Positions 34,329-44,130 of a DNA stretch of 64,000 bases are shown here, piece by piece. This stretch comes from Stigmatella ashevillena. Lineage in GTDB: Bacteria > Myxococcota > Myxococcia > Myxococcales > Myxococcaceae. Below the pieces are notes generated by a model. That model ran no database searches, was not told the origin of the DNA, and was given only the letters and a program-made list of their open reading frames with translations. Numbering within the stretch: position 1 is the first letter of the stretch; each line of letters begins with the position of its first letter. The stretch covers positions 5,698,425-5,762,424 of the forward strand of contig NZ_JAQNDM010000002.1 of assembly GCF_028368975.1 (NCBI RefSeq), written 5' to 3'. The translations under genes were made by a program, and so were the position numbers.

Positions 34329-36685
34329 ATCCCATACGTCAAACCCGTAGCTCTCTCGCATGGCTGTCCCTGACTGCTGCGCTCCTCGCCCTCGCCGCTG
34401 GATGTGGCGCTCCTCCCCAGCCAGAGGAGGACAGCACAGGCTCCGCGCAGTTGTTTGGCACCCTGGCGCAGGCAGTCTCCTCCACCGACGTCACCTCCGT
34501 GCTCGTCACCGTGTCCGCGCCCGACATGCAGGCGCGCACTGCGAACCTCGTCAAGACGAACAACCAGTGGAGCGGCACCCTCGGCAAGCTGCCAGCGGGC
34601 ACCGACCGCACCTTCACCGCAGAGGCTTTCAACAGCGGTGGCTCCAAGCTGTATGCCGGGGCGGCTACCGGCATCACCCTTCTTGCCAGTCAGACGACAG
34701 CGGTTTCCATCACCCTGCAGGAGGTCAGCCCGGCGGCGCCCTTCGAGAATGCCGCGCCTGTCATTACCTCGCTGTCCGCTGCGCCCAGCACCGTCGAGCC
34801 CGCGGGCACGGTGGTGCTCAACGCCTCCGCCTCGGACGCCAACGCGGGTGACACCCTCACTTACGCCTGGAGCGCGCCCTCGGGCAGCTTCGCTCAGCCC
34901 AGCAGCCTGTCCACCACCTGGACGGCCCCATTGTCCGCCGCCACCGTGCCCCTCACGTTGACGGTGACCGACTCCAAGGGAGTCAATGCCCGCGTGACTT
35001 TCAACGTCAACGTCACCTCCGGCAAGGGAGATGCCGTGGTCAACACCTCCCTCAACACCTGGCCGCAGGTGAGCAATATCTCCGCCAGCGCCACCGCCCT
35101 TGAAGTCAATGAGTCCACGACTGTCTCCACCACCGCCTCGGACAACGATGGCGACACACTGGCCTACAGTTGGACGGCCTCTTGCGCTGGCACGTGGACC
35201 AACGCCCATTCCCCCACCGCCCAATTCACCGCCACCGCGCTGCCTGGCAGCAGCGTGTGCAACAACTGCAACCTCACCGTCACCGTCACCGACTCCCGCG
35301 GCGGCCAGCCCACTGGAGGGCAGACGACGGGCACGCTCTCCATCTGCGTAGGCCCTCGGAGGACGGCCCTCTTCCCGCCCGATATCAGCGAGACGTTCCA
35401 GTCCGCGGCCTCCACCTCCGCGGGTGGCACCGTCACCTTCCGGGTGAAGGCGGTGGACCCCCAGGGCAGCGCCATGAGTTTCTCCTGGGCCTCCAGCACG
35501 GGCACCCCGGGCACGCCCACCACCCGCGCCGACTCCAGCGAGGTGGTGTGGACGGCGCCCTCCTGCAGTCAGACGGGTGTCACCGTCACCGCCACCGTCA
35601 CCAATGCCCACGGCCTCGCGGCCTCCCAAGCGTTCTCCGTCTCCGGCCTGACGGCGTGTACAATCAACGAGTGGACAGCCGCAGGCTCCATGGCCACGGC
35701 GCGCCTCCTCAAACATGGCGCCACCCTACTTTCCTCCGGCAAGGTGCTCATCACGGGGGGATACGCCGATGGGAATGGGCACATCCCATTCGCGTCGGCG
35801 GAGGTGTACGACCCGGCCTCCGGCACCTGGAGCGCTGCCGCCTCCATGGCCGCGCCTCGGGGTGAGCACACGGCGACGCTGCTGCCCAACGGCAAGGTCC
35901 TCGTCGCAGGAGGATTCATCTGGCCCAACAGCATCGATGCGGCGGAGGTGTATGACCCGGCTTCGGGCACCTGGAACGCTGCCGCCTCCATGGCCGCGCC
36001 TCGCTCCGTGCACACGGCGACGCTGCTGCCCAACGGCAAGGTCCTCGTCTCGGGGGGATGGACTCGCAGCGCCGTCGCGTCGGCAGAGGTGTACGACCCC
36101 GCCTCGGGCACCTGGAGCGCCACCGCCTCCATGGTCTCGGCTCGCTATGGGCACACGACGACGCTCCTGCCCAACGGCAAGGTCCTCGTCTCGGGAGGGA
36201 CCGTTAGTGGGAATGGAAATTCCTCCATCGCGGCGGCGGAGGTGTACGACCCGGCTTCGGGCACCTGGAGCGCCACGGCCTCCTTGGCCTCGGCCCGCCA
36301 CAGCCACACGGCGACGCTGCTGCCCAATGGCAAGGTCCTCGTTTCGGGGGGATACACCGGGAGCAGCCGTCTCGCGTCGGCGGAGGTGTACGACCCCGCC
36401 TCGGGCACCTGGAGCGCTGCCGCCTCCATGGCCTCGGCTCGCCACGGGCACACGGCGACGCTGCTGCCCAACGGCAAGGTCCTCGTCTCGGGGACTGGTT
36501 ACGGCCCCACCCCCACCTTGTCCGCGGAGGTGTATGACCCCGCCTCGGGCACCTGGAGCGTGGCCGCGTCCATGATCACCACTCGCGATGGCCCCACGGC
36601 GACGTCGCTGCCCAACGGCCAAGTGCTCGTCACGGGGGGAGGCAACGGGGGCCCCTTGGCGTCGGCGGAGTTGTACACGCCCTGA
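34325..36685 (+). CDS. Lipoprotein with PKD/Ig-like domains and a seven-repeat kelch propeller
   Basis: A 786-residue lipoprotein (signal ending LLALAAGC-G). Residues about 30-440 hold three PKD/Ig-like beta domains (LTYAWSAPSG, LAYSWTASCAG, MSFSWASSTG). Residues about 445-786 hold seven kelch-type units of about 48 residues, each with AEVYDPASGTWS and HTATLLPNGKVLVSGG, closing with SAELYTP. A seven-bladed propeller is expected. The start is a TTG at 34325 with GAGGA seven bases upstream. Another TTG at 34304 is in frame, and the nearby ATG at 34311 is out of frame. The role is probably adhesion or surface binding. Confidence 0.8.
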   Translation: MNPIRQTRSSLAWLSLTAALLALAAGCGAPPQPEEDSTGSAQLFGTLAQAVSSTDVTSVLVTVSAPDMQARTANLVKTNNQWSGTLGKLPAGTDRTFTAEAFNSGGSKLYAGAATGITLLASQTTAVSITLQEVSPAAPFENAAPVITSLSAAPSTVEPAGTVVLNASASDANAGDTLTYAWSAPSGSFAQPSSLSTTWTAPLSAATVPLTLTVTDSKGVNARVTFNVNVTSGKGDAVVNTSLNTWPQVSNISASATALEVNESTTVSTTASDNDGDTLAYSWTASCAGTWTNAHSPTAQFTATALPGSSVCNNCNLTVTVTDSRGGQPTGGQTTGTLSICVGPRRTALFPPDISETFQSAASTSAGGTVTFRVKAVDPQGSAMSFSWASSTGTPGTPTTRADSSEVVWTAPSCSQTGVTVTATVTNAHGLAASQAFSVSGLTACTINEWTAAGSMATARLLKHGATLLSSGKVLITGGYADGNGHIPFASAEVYDPASGTWSAAASMAAPRGEHTATLLPNGKVLVAGGFIWPNSIDAAEVYDPASGTWNAAASMAAPRSVHTATLLPNGKVLVSGGWTRSAVASAEVYDPASGTWSATASMVSARYGHTTTLLPNGKVLVSGGTVSGNGNSSIAAAEVYDPASGTWSATASLASARHSHTATLLPNGKVLVSGGYTGSSRLASAEVYDPASGTWSAAASMASARHGHTATLLPNGKVLVSGTGYGPTPTLSAEVYDPASGTWSVAASMITTRDGPTATSLPNGQVLVTGGGNGGPLASAELYTP

Positions 36686-36724
36686 GAGCAGCGCCCCCTC
36701 TCTTGTAGACTCGCCGTCTGAAAT

Positions 36725-36763
36725 GCCCTCCCCTCCCGCCCACGGCACCGCGGCGGGGAGGGC
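36725..36763 (+). terminator. GC-rich hairpin after the kelch gene
   Basis: GCCCTCCCC near 36725 can pair with GGGGAGGGC ending at 36763, with further pairing of flanking GCC/GGC, 40 nt after the kelch stop. No T-tract follows, so intrinsic termination would be weak. Confidence 0.4.
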
Positions 36764-36906
36764 GTTGCTGTCCCTGGTTGAATTCTGAAGTGGACCCCGT
36801 TGTTTGGCGACAGGCAGCGTGCTGGAAGCGGGACGGCGTCACCCACTCGTGCATCTTGGGCGGGGCGGACAGGGCGGAAGGTGACACCGCCCACCGTCCG
36901 GCCAGA

Positions 36907-36986
36907 TGGACGCCTGGTTCGTCTGCACCTTCCAGTTGTCGCTCACTTCGAATTCACCGAGCCACCAGGACGGTCCGGCTGACCCA
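36907..36986. repeat. Compacted duplicate of the 28.8-29.1 kb convergent gene junction
   Basis: Bases 36907-36930 are identical to 28841-28864 (end of the small lipoprotein pseudogene), and 36961-36986 are identical to 29082-29107 (end of the SH3-like lipoprotein gene, opposite strand). In the first locus the two pieces are 217 nt apart; here they are 30 nt apart. The order and orientation are the same. This is a deleted relic of a paralogous gene pair. The rest of 36764-37126 shows nothing I can support. Confidence 0.65.
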
Positions 36987-37126
36987 GACAAAGGAACTTC
37001 CGAGGGTGTCGAGCGGTTGGAGAAACCGGGCAGCCCGCTTGGCCTGTGCTGGATCTCGGACGTACTGGCTGGGCCACAGCCTTCCAAGGGGCGCTCCTTC
37101 CTGGGAGTGTCTATCCTGCGCGGCGG

Positions 37127-40100
37127 ATGCTTTCCCTTCCCGGCTATACGCTCCTCGGAGCCCATAAAGCGACCCCCAGCCACCTGCTGTTGCGCGCGGT
37201 CAGGGACCTGGATGGCCTGCGGCTCATCCTGAAGACGCCTGTGGCTGCGGTCATCGGCCCGCGGGAGCGGGAACGGTACCGCCGCGAGTTCAGCATCCTT
37301 CAGCGGATCCGGGACATGCCGGGCGTGCCGCATGTCTACGGCTGCGAGCAACTCCCCGATCGTCCGGTGCTGCTCCTGGAGGATGTCGAGGGCCAGCGCC
37401 TGTCCGAGTTCACGGCGGCGCCCTTGGAGGTGGGACGCGTCCTGGAGCTGGGCATCTCCCTGTCCTCCACGCTCGCGGAGCTTCACCGCCGCAGCATCAT
37501 CCACAAGGACGTCAAGCCCGCCAACATCTACCTTGCCGCCTCGGGAGAGACGCGCCTCATCGACTTCGGCAGCGCCAGCTTCCAGCGCGTCGAGCACGTG
37601 GATGCGCTCCTCTGGCCGCACATCGAAGGGTCCCTGGAGTACATGTCTCCCGAGCTGACCGGACGCATGAACCGCCCGGTGGACTACCGCACGGATCTCT
37701 ACTCGCTGGGCATCACCCTCTACGAGCTGCTCACGGGCAGCCTTCCGTTCCAAGGGAGGGACGCGCTTGAGTGGTTCCACGCGCACATGGCTCAGGCCCC
37801 GGTGCCGCCCCGGGAGCGGGTGCCGAACCTGCCGCCAGTGCCGTCCGCCATCATCCTGAAGCTTCTGGCCAAGGTGGCCGAGGAGCGTTACCAGAGCGCC
37901 GAGGGGCTGAGGGCGGATCTCGCGCGGTGCCGGGAGAACCTGAGCCGGGGCATCAACGAGGCGTTCCTGCCGGGCCTGCAGGACTACTCGCCGCGCTTCC
38001 AGCTTCCCCAGCGGCTCTATGGGCGTGACTCGCATGCCGCCGCATTGCGGCAGGCGCTCGAGCGGGTCTCCCACGAGGGCCGACCGGAGCTCGTCCTGGT
38101 GCGAGGCTACTCCGGCATCGGCAAGTCCGCGGTGGTGCACGAGTTGCACAAGCCGGTGGTCCGCCAGCGCGGCTTCTTCCTCCACGGCAAGTTCGATCAG
38201 TTCCAGCGGGACATTCCGTACGCTCCCATGGCCCAGGCCATTCGCGGGCTGACGCAGCAACAACTGTCCAGCACGGACGCGGAGCTGGCGCGCTGGCGCG
38301 AGCACCTGCTGAAGGCGTGGGAAGGCGAGGGCCAGGTTCTCGCCGACGTGGTGCCCCAGCTGGAGCTCGTCGTCGGCAAGCAGCCGCCTGTCCCCGAGCT
38401 GTCGGCCGCCGAGGCGCTGCACCGCTTCAATCGCGTGTTCCGCAGGTTCCTCGGCATCTTCGCCACCTCCGAGCACCCGCTCGTCCTCTTCCTGGATGAT
38501 CTGCAGTGGGCGGATCTGGCCAGCCTTCAGCTGCTCCAGCACCTGCTCACCCACCCGGAGACGCCGCCGGTGCTGCTGATCGGTACCTACCGGGACAACG
38601 AGGTGAGCCCCATCCACCCGCTGGCGCTCATGCTCGGAGAGCTGCGCAAGACGGGCGCGAGGATGACGGATCTGCAGCTCGACCCCCTGAGCCTCGACGA
38701 CATCCAGCGGCTGGTGGCCGATACGCTGCCCGGCGCGGGCGCGGAGATTCGCGAACCGCTCTCGGTGCTGGCCCTGCAGAAGACGGGCGGCAACCCCTTC
38801 TTCCTGCTCCAGTTCCTGCGCACGCTCAACCAGGACGGGCTCCTGGTGCGCACGCCCGAGGGCTCGTGGCGTTGGGATGCCGAGGGCGTCCGGGCCCGGG
38901 GCTACTCCGACAACGCCGTCGACTTCATGGTGGGCAACCTGCGCCAGCTCCCCGCCGCCACGCAGCACCTGCTGCGGCTGGCGGCCTGCGTGGGCAACGC
39001 GTTCTCCTTGCGGCTCCTGCTCCTGCTCTCGCACCGGGAGGATGCCTCGGAGGTGGAGCAGGAGCTAGAGCCCGCGCTCCAGGAAGGCCTGGTGGCGAGC
39101 ACCGGCCCGGAGCAGTACCGCTTCCTCCATGATCGCATCCAGCAGGCGGCGTACACCCTCATCCCCGAGGAGGAGCGCCAGGCTGTCCACCTGCGCATCG
39201 GCCAACTGCTGCTGGCGAGCCTGTCTCCCGAAGAGCTGCAGGAGAACCTCTTCGATGTGGTCAGCCAACTCAACGCCGGGACCGGGTTGATCTCCAACCC
39301 CACCGAGCGCTACCAAGCCGCGCGTCTCAACCGCGAGGCGGGCACCCGGGCCCGGGCCGCGACCGCGTTCCGCTCGGCCGCCCACTACTTCGCCATGGCC
39401 TTCCAACTGCTCCCCGGAGATCCCTGGGAGACAGACCCCGAGCTGTCCTTCCAGCTCCTGCTGGACCAAGCACGCTGTGAGTTCATGAGCGGCAACCCCG
39501 AGCAGACGCGTCAGCTGCTGGAGAGGCTCCAGCCACGGGCCCACGGCCGCGCGAACCTGGCGACGATCTACCGGCTCAAGAGCGATCTCCTCCTGGCCCG
39601 GGGCGATTTCCACGGCTCTTTTTCCATCCTGCTGGAGGGCCTGTCCCTCGTGGGCATGCCGCTGCCGCCGGATCCCTCTTGGGAGGAGGTGCTCGCGGCC
39701 CAGCAGGAGGTACAGGAGCTTCTGGGAGAGCGTCCCATCGCGAGCCTCGCTGGACTGCCGCGCATGGCCGAGCCGGACATGGAGGCGGTGCTCCTACTGC
39801 TCAGTGAGTTGTACGGATCCACGCTCGTGGTGAGCCCCCACCTGCTCATCCTGCACCTGTGCAAGCTCGTCTCCCTGAGCCTGCGCCATGGCAACTCGCT
39901 CGCCTCCGTCCAGGGTTACGGCAACTATGGGGTGATTCTGGGCGGAGCCTTCCATCGCTACCGCGAGGGCTACGCCTTCGGGCAGCTCGCCCGCGAGCTC
40001 TCGGAGCGCTACGGGTCTCCCGCCCTCAAGGGCCGGGCGCTCTACTGCCTGGGCCTGCTCAGCGGCTGGACCCAACCCCTCGTCTCCGCGCTGGAGTTCA

Positions 40101-42406
40101 TGCGCCTGGCCTTCCAGCACGCGCTCCAGGCCGGAGACATCCCCATCGCGGGGTTCTGCTGCACCTTCCTCGTCATGAATCGCCTGAGCCTGGGACACTC
40201 GCTGGAGGAGGTCGAGCAGGAAGCAGGGGTGCGCATGGAGTTCGTGCGCAAGGCCGGCGTCGTGGTGGTGAAAGACATCCTGCTCTTCCTCCAGGGCTAT
40301 GTGCATCAGCTGCGCGGCCTGACCCCCGTGTTCGGCTCTCTGAGCGGCGACGGCTTCAACGAGGAGTCCTTCGAGGCCGGGATGGCCCCCAAACGCAGCA
40401 GCTTCATCCAGTGTTGGTACTGGCTCATGCGGATGAAGGCGCGCTACCTGAGCGGCCGCTTCGAACAGGCGCGCGAATCCGGAGAGCGGTGTGCCGAGCT
40501 GAGCTGGAGCCTGATGGGCCGCTCCCTGTTCGCGGAGTTCACCTTCTTCCGCGCCTTGAGCCTGGCCGCCTGCTTCGAGCAGATGCCCCCTGGAGCGCGG
40601 GCCTCGGCACTCGAGGCCCTCCGGGACGCCCAGCGACAGTTCGCGGAGTGGGAGGGGAACTGCCCGGAGAACTTCCGCGCCCAGGAGCGGCTCCTCTCCG
40701 CGGAGCTGGCCCGGCTCACGGGCCGTGAGTGGGAGGCCCTCCAGGCCTGTGAGGAGGCGATCCCGTGGGCTCGCAAGCAAGGCTTTTCCCAGCTCGTGGG
40801 CCTCGCGTGCGAGCTCGCCGCCCGCTTGGGACGCGCACGGCAACTGCCCCTGCTCGCGGACGCCTATGCGCGCAAGGCCCGCGAGGCGTACCTGGGCTGG
40901 GGGGCGCTGGGGAAAGTGAGGCACCTGGAGGCACAGTGGCCCGAGCTGGCCTCCACCCCGGCGGCCCTGGGGTCCGGCTCCAGCACGGACTCGGCGCAGC
41001 TCGACGTGCTTTCCGTGGTGAAGGCCCAGCACGCCATCTCCGGGGAGATCGTCCTCGACCGGCTGGCGGACACGCTGCTCAAGGTGGCCATCGAGAATGC
41101 CGGGGCTCAGCGGGGAGCCTTGGTGCTCCTCCAGGGCGGCAAGCTGGCGGTGGTGGCGGACTCAGCGGCCCCACCGGGGCCCTCGGGGTCTGACGTGGAC
41201 GAGGCAAGCCTGCCCTGGACGCTCATTGCCTATGTCCGGCGCACCCTGGAGCACGTGCTCCTCGATGATGCCTCTCAACCCCATGCGTTCTTGGAGAAGG
41301 GGGGGCTCGTGCGCACGCGGGCCCGCTCGGTGCTCTGCCTCCCGCTGGTGCAGCAGGAGGAGTTCCGCGGGGTGCTCTACCTGGAGAACAGCCTCGCCAC
41401 CCATGCCTTCACGCCCGCGCGGCTCGCGCTGCTGGGGTACCTGGCCTCCCAGGCCGCCATCTCCCTCGAGAACGCGCGGCTGTACGAGGAGGTGCAGCGG
41501 GCCGAGACGGCCCTGCGCCACGCCAACGACGAGTTGGAGAAGCGGGTGGAGGAGCGCACGGGGGAGCTGAGAAAGACCCAGGCGCAGTTGGTGGAGACGG
41601 CGCGCTCCGCGGGAATGGCCGAGGTGGCCACCAGTGTGCTCCACAACGTGGGCAACGTGCTGACCAGCGCCATCATCAACGTCGAGGTGCTCCAACAGAC
41701 GTTGAGCACTTCCCGTGTGAGACGCGTGATGCAGATCTCCACGATGCTCCAGGGGCATCAGAGCGCCCTGGCGGACTTCCTCACCCGGGATCCGCGTGGC
41801 ACCCTGCTGCCTGGGTACCTCGCGGGCCTGGCGAACGAGCTGCTTCGGGAGCAGGCCACGCTGCAGGAGGGCCTGACGGCGATGAGCCAGCACATCGAAC
41901 ACGTGCGGACCGTTGTCCAGGTTCAGCAGACCTACGCCGGGAGCACGCTCCTCATCGAAGAGTGGGACCTCGCGCAGCTCGTCGAGGACGCCTTGAGCAT
42001 CCAGATGCCCGCGCTCAGGAGCCACGGCATCTCCGTGACCCGGCAGCTCGCGTCACTGCCCAAGGTCCGGGTGGACAAGCACAAGGTGCTGCAGATCCTG
42101 ATCAACCTCATCACCAACGCCAAGGAGGCCATGGCCGCGTTGCCCGGTGACAGCCGGCTCCTCCACGTGCGGCTCGAGGCGGAGAACCACACGGCGCGCA
42201 TCCAGGTGGTGGACTCGGGCGTGGGCATCGCGCCGGAGATCCACGCGCAGCTCTTCTCCCAGGGCTTTACCACGCGCAAGGGGGGCCATGGCCTGGGCCT
42301 GCACTCCAGCGCGCTGGCGGCGCGAATGCTGGGCGGGCGCCTGCTGCTGGAGAGCGACGGACCGGGCAAGGGCGCCACGGCCACGCTGGAGCTGCCCAGG
42401 GTCTAA
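37127..42406 (+). CDS. Trifunctional Ser/Thr kinase / AAA ATPase / sensor histidine kinase
   Basis: A 1759-residue sensor. The N-terminal kinase domain (1-280) has HKDVKPANIYL and DFGSA but no normal glycine loop. The ATPase region has GYSGIGKSAVVHEL (Walker A) near 325-340 and LVLFLDDLQWAD (Walker B). A long helical TPR-like region fills about 700-1290. Next is a GAF domain (about 1320-1475), then a coiled coil. The histidine kinase has an unusual H-box, SVLHNVGNVLTS (near 1502), and ATPase motifs NLITNAKEAM, DSGVGIAP and GGHGLGLHSS. The ATG at 37127 opens the kinase domain. This architecture is frequent in myxobacteria and cyanobacteria. The response regulator and signal are unknown. Confidence 0.85.
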   Translation: MLSLPGYTLLGAHKATPSHLLLRAVRDLDGLRLILKTPVAAVIGPRERERYRREFSILQRIRDMPGVPHVYGCEQLPDRPVLLLEDVEGQRLSEFTAAPLEVGRVLELGISLSSTLAELHRRSIIHKDVKPANIYLAASGETRLIDFGSASFQRVEHVDALLWPHIEGSLEYMSPELTGRMNRPVDYRTDLYSLGITLYELLTGSLPFQGRDALEWFHAHMAQAPVPPRERVPNLPPVPSAIILKLLAKVAEERYQSAEGLRADLARCRENLSRGINEAFLPGLQDYSPRFQLPQRLYGRDSHAAALRQALERVSHEGRPELVLVRGYSGIGKSAVVHELHKPVVRQRGFFLHGKFDQFQRDIPYAPMAQAIRGLTQQQLSSTDAELARWREHLLKAWEGEGQVLADVVPQLELVVGKQPPVPELSAAEALHRFNRVFRRFLGIFATSEHPLVLFLDDLQWADLASLQLLQHLLTHPETPPVLLIGTYRDNEVSPIHPLALMLGELRKTGARMTDLQLDPLSLDDIQRLVADTLPGAGAEIREPLSVLALQKTGGNPFFLLQFLRTLNQDGLLVRTPEGSWRWDAEGVRARGYSDNAVDFMVGNLRQLPAATQHLLRLAACVGNAFSLRLLLLLSHREDASEVEQELEPALQEGLVASTGPEQYRFLHDRIQQAAYTLIPEEERQAVHLRIGQLLLASLSPEELQENLFDVVSQLNAGTGLISNPTERYQAARLNREAGTRARAATAFRSAAHYFAMAFQLLPGDPWETDPELSFQLLLDQARCEFMSGNPEQTRQLLERLQPRAHGRANLATIYRLKSDLLLARGDFHGSFSILLEGLSLVGMPLPPDPSWEEVLAAQQEVQELLGERPIASLAGLPRMAEPDMEAVLLLLSELYGSTLVVSPHLLILHLCKLVSLSLRHGNSLASVQGYGNYGVILGGAFHRYREGYAFGQLARELSERYGSPALKGRALYCLGLLSGWTQPLVSALEFMRLAFQHALQAGDIPIAGFCCTFLVMNRLSLGHSLEEVEQEAGVRMEFVRKAGVVVVKDILLFLQGYVHQLRGLTPVFGSLSGDGFNEESFEAGMAPKRSSFIQCWYWLMRMKARYLSGRFEQARESGERCAELSWSLMGRSLFAEFTFFRALSLAACFEQMPPGARASALEALRDAQRQFAEWEGNCPENFRAQERLLSAELARLTGREWEALQACEEAIPWARKQGFSQLVGLACELAARLGRARQLPLLADAYARKAREAYLGWGALGKVRHLEAQWPELASTPAALGSGSSTDSAQLDVLSVVKAQHAISGEIVLDRLADTLLKVAIENAGAQRGALVLLQGGKLAVVADSAAPPGPSGSDVDEASLPWTLIAYVRRTLEHVLLDDASQPHAFLEKGGLVRTRARSVLCLPLVQQEEFRGVLYLENSLATHAFTPARLALLGYLASQAAISLENARLYEEVQRAETALRHANDELEKRVEERTGELRKTQAQLVETARSAGMAEVATSVLHNVGNVLTSAIINVEVLQQTLSTSRVRRVMQISTMLQGHQSALADFLTRDPRGTLLPGYLAGLANELLREQATLQEGLTAMSQHIEHVRTVVQVQQTYAGSTLLIEEWDLAQLVEDALSIQMPALRSHGISVTRQLASLPKVRVDKHKVLQILINLITNAKEAMAALPGDSRLLHVRLEAENHTARIQVVDSGVGIAPEIHAQLFSQGFTTRKGGHGLGLHSSALAARMLGGRLLLESDGPGKGATATLELPRV

Positions 42407-42467
42407 AGAGAGCCCCGAGGCACCCGGGCGCCTCCTCCCGTGGAAGAGGCGTCCGTGAAGCAGTGGC

Positions 42468-44036
42468 TCAGTTGCAGGATTCCAGGAAGCCCAGGTCCGC
42501 GGCGCCTTCACACACCGAGCCGCCCAGCACCGGCGCCGGGATGGACAACGGCATGGCCACGTTGCGTGCCGGAGAGCCCGCCATCGTGAAGAAGTCGTTG
42601 GTGCGCGGATCCGCCACGAAGAGCGGATCCGTCACGCTGCTCGTCGCGTCCAGCCCGCTCGACGAGCGCCAGCTTGCCAGCGTCGAGTCCTTGCCATTCA
42701 GGCGCAGCGGCGTGCTGTTGCCCGACTGGTAGACCATGTTCCGGTCCGACTTGAGCCCCGTCGTCCCGGTCAGGGCCACGTCCAGTGCCCGCGGCGTGGC
42801 GTAGACGACGTTGTTGTAGATCTCCATGGACTCGGCCGGGCCGTCCGAGCCGTCTCCCACTTTGATTCCGCCCACCGGCAGGAAGGCCAGCGTGTTGTGG
42901 TGCATGCGCACGCGCCGGCTGGTGCCCACGCGCAGGCCATCCCCGCTGCCGCCGCCGGAGGTGCTGCCGTCGAACACCAGGTTGCGGCGGATGATGACGT
43001 CCGTCACCGGCTCGCGCAGGATCATGTTCCCGCCCAGGGACAGGCCTCGCCCGTTGTTCCACAGGCGGTTGCCCTCCATGAGGATGCGGCGCGCCGAGTA
43101 GTGCATGACGACGGCGGCCCCCTGCGGCGCGGTGGACGTCGGGCGGTACCCGTAGAATTTGTTGCCCCTCAGGGTGACCCGGTCACACGTCTTGATGTCC
43201 ACCGCGTTCTCTCGGTCCTCGTGGAAGCGGTTGTTCTCCAGGGTGATGTCGATGGGCAGCGCGGTGCCCGTGGTGGTGTCCGTGCCCTGGCACTGGAACG
43301 AGTCTCCGCCGTTCCCCCAGGACTCGGTGCCCTGGATGAGGATGCGCGCCGTGTCGGGCAGCACCAGCATGCCGTGGCTGTCCTTGCCGCTCCACGTGTA
43401 GTCATGCACCTTGTTGTTCAGGAAGCCGATGTCGCTCGCCCCCGCGTAGAACACCACGCCCGAGGGGCCCGTGCCGCCCGACACCTCGGTGTCGCGCACC
43501 ACCGTGTTGCGCGCCCCCTCGAAACGCACGCCGTGCGTCTGCGAGCCCGCCGCCTGGATGTTGAAGCCCGACACCACCCAGTACCGTCGCTGGAGCCGCA
43601 GCATGGCGCCCGTCTTGGAGTCGCCGCCACGGATCACCGGCTTCGCCTCGCCCGGCGCCCCCAACAACTGGATGGGGGCCGTGGCGGTGCCATCCGCGGA
43701 GTTGGCGCCGATGGCCACGCGCTCCGAATAGGTGCCCGCGTGGACATACGCCGCTTCACCGGCCCGCAGCCGCGTGGCCGCGTAGTTCAGGGTCCGCCAC
43801 GGCTGGGTGGCCGTGCCCGCGTTTCCATCGTTGCCGCTGGTCGACACATGGAAGATGCGCTGGGGCGCAAGGCTGGCGAACGCGAGATCAGGGCGGCTTT
43901 GCGCCCCAATCCCATCATCCGCCGCCAGGGCTCCGCTTCCTGAGAGAGCAAGCGCCAGGCCCATGCACGGCAGCCAGGAGATGAAGGAACGGGTGCGGCG
44001 GGAGGAGGACGAGGAGAGAAATCCGGAATAGGTCAT
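42468..44036 (-). CDS. Secreted right-handed beta-helix protein
   Basis: A 522-residue exported protein (signal ending SGSGALAADD). It starts with the DUF1565-like motif RIFHVSTSGNDGNAG, then GTATQPWRTLNYAATRL, followed by many parallel beta-helix rungs with Asn ladders (HGVRFEGARNTVVRDTEVSG, ITLENNRFHEDRENAVDI, MHHNTLAFLPVGGIKVGDG). This is the pectate-lyase-like fold of PL-9/PL-1-type lyases and surface polysaccharide-binding proteins. Catalytic residues cannot be fixed by eye, so polysaccharide lyase activity is only possible. It is separate from the biosynthetic operon. Confidence 0.75.
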   Translation of the reverse strand: MTYSGFLSSSSSRRTRSFISWLPCMGLALALSGSGALAADDGIGAQSRPDLAFASLAPQRIFHVSTSGNDGNAGTATQPWRTLNYAATRLRAGEAAYVHAGTYSERVAIGANSADGTATAPIQLLGAPGEAKPVIRGGDSKTGAMLRLQRRYWVVSGFNIQAAGSQTHGVRFEGARNTVVRDTEVSGGTGPSGVVFYAGASDIGFLNNKVHDYTWSGKDSHGMLVLPDTARILIQGTESWGNGGDSFQCQGTDTTTGTALPIDITLENNRFHEDRENAVDIKTCDRVTLRGNKFYGYRPTSTAPQGAAVVMHYSARRILMEGNRLWNNGRGLSLGGNMILREPVTDVIIRRNLVFDGSTSGGGSGDGLRVGTSRRVRMHHNTLAFLPVGGIKVGDGSDGPAESMEIYNNVVYATPRALDVALTGTTGLKSDRNMVYQSGNSTPLRLNGKDSTLASWRSSSGLDATSSVTDPLFVADPRTNDFFTMAGSPARNVAMPLSIPAPVLGGSVCEGAADLGFLESCN

Positions 44037-44130
44037 CGATAGTCACGATCCCAACAAATCGATGCCTACTCCACCCCACCCGCCGGGGTTGATTTACGCC
44101 TGACAACCCACCAGGCAGGAGAGAGAGGGC

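Noticed and set aside
35700-36685. A CRISPR-like array
   Set aside because: The regular repeats encode in-frame kelch blades about 48 residues long; they are protein repeats, not CRISPR units. No CRISPR array was seen in the window.
36839-39034. A 731-codon minus-strand frame
   Set aside because: It is antisense to the trifunctional sensor and has biased composition; only its last few codons cross the duplicated lipoprotein relic.
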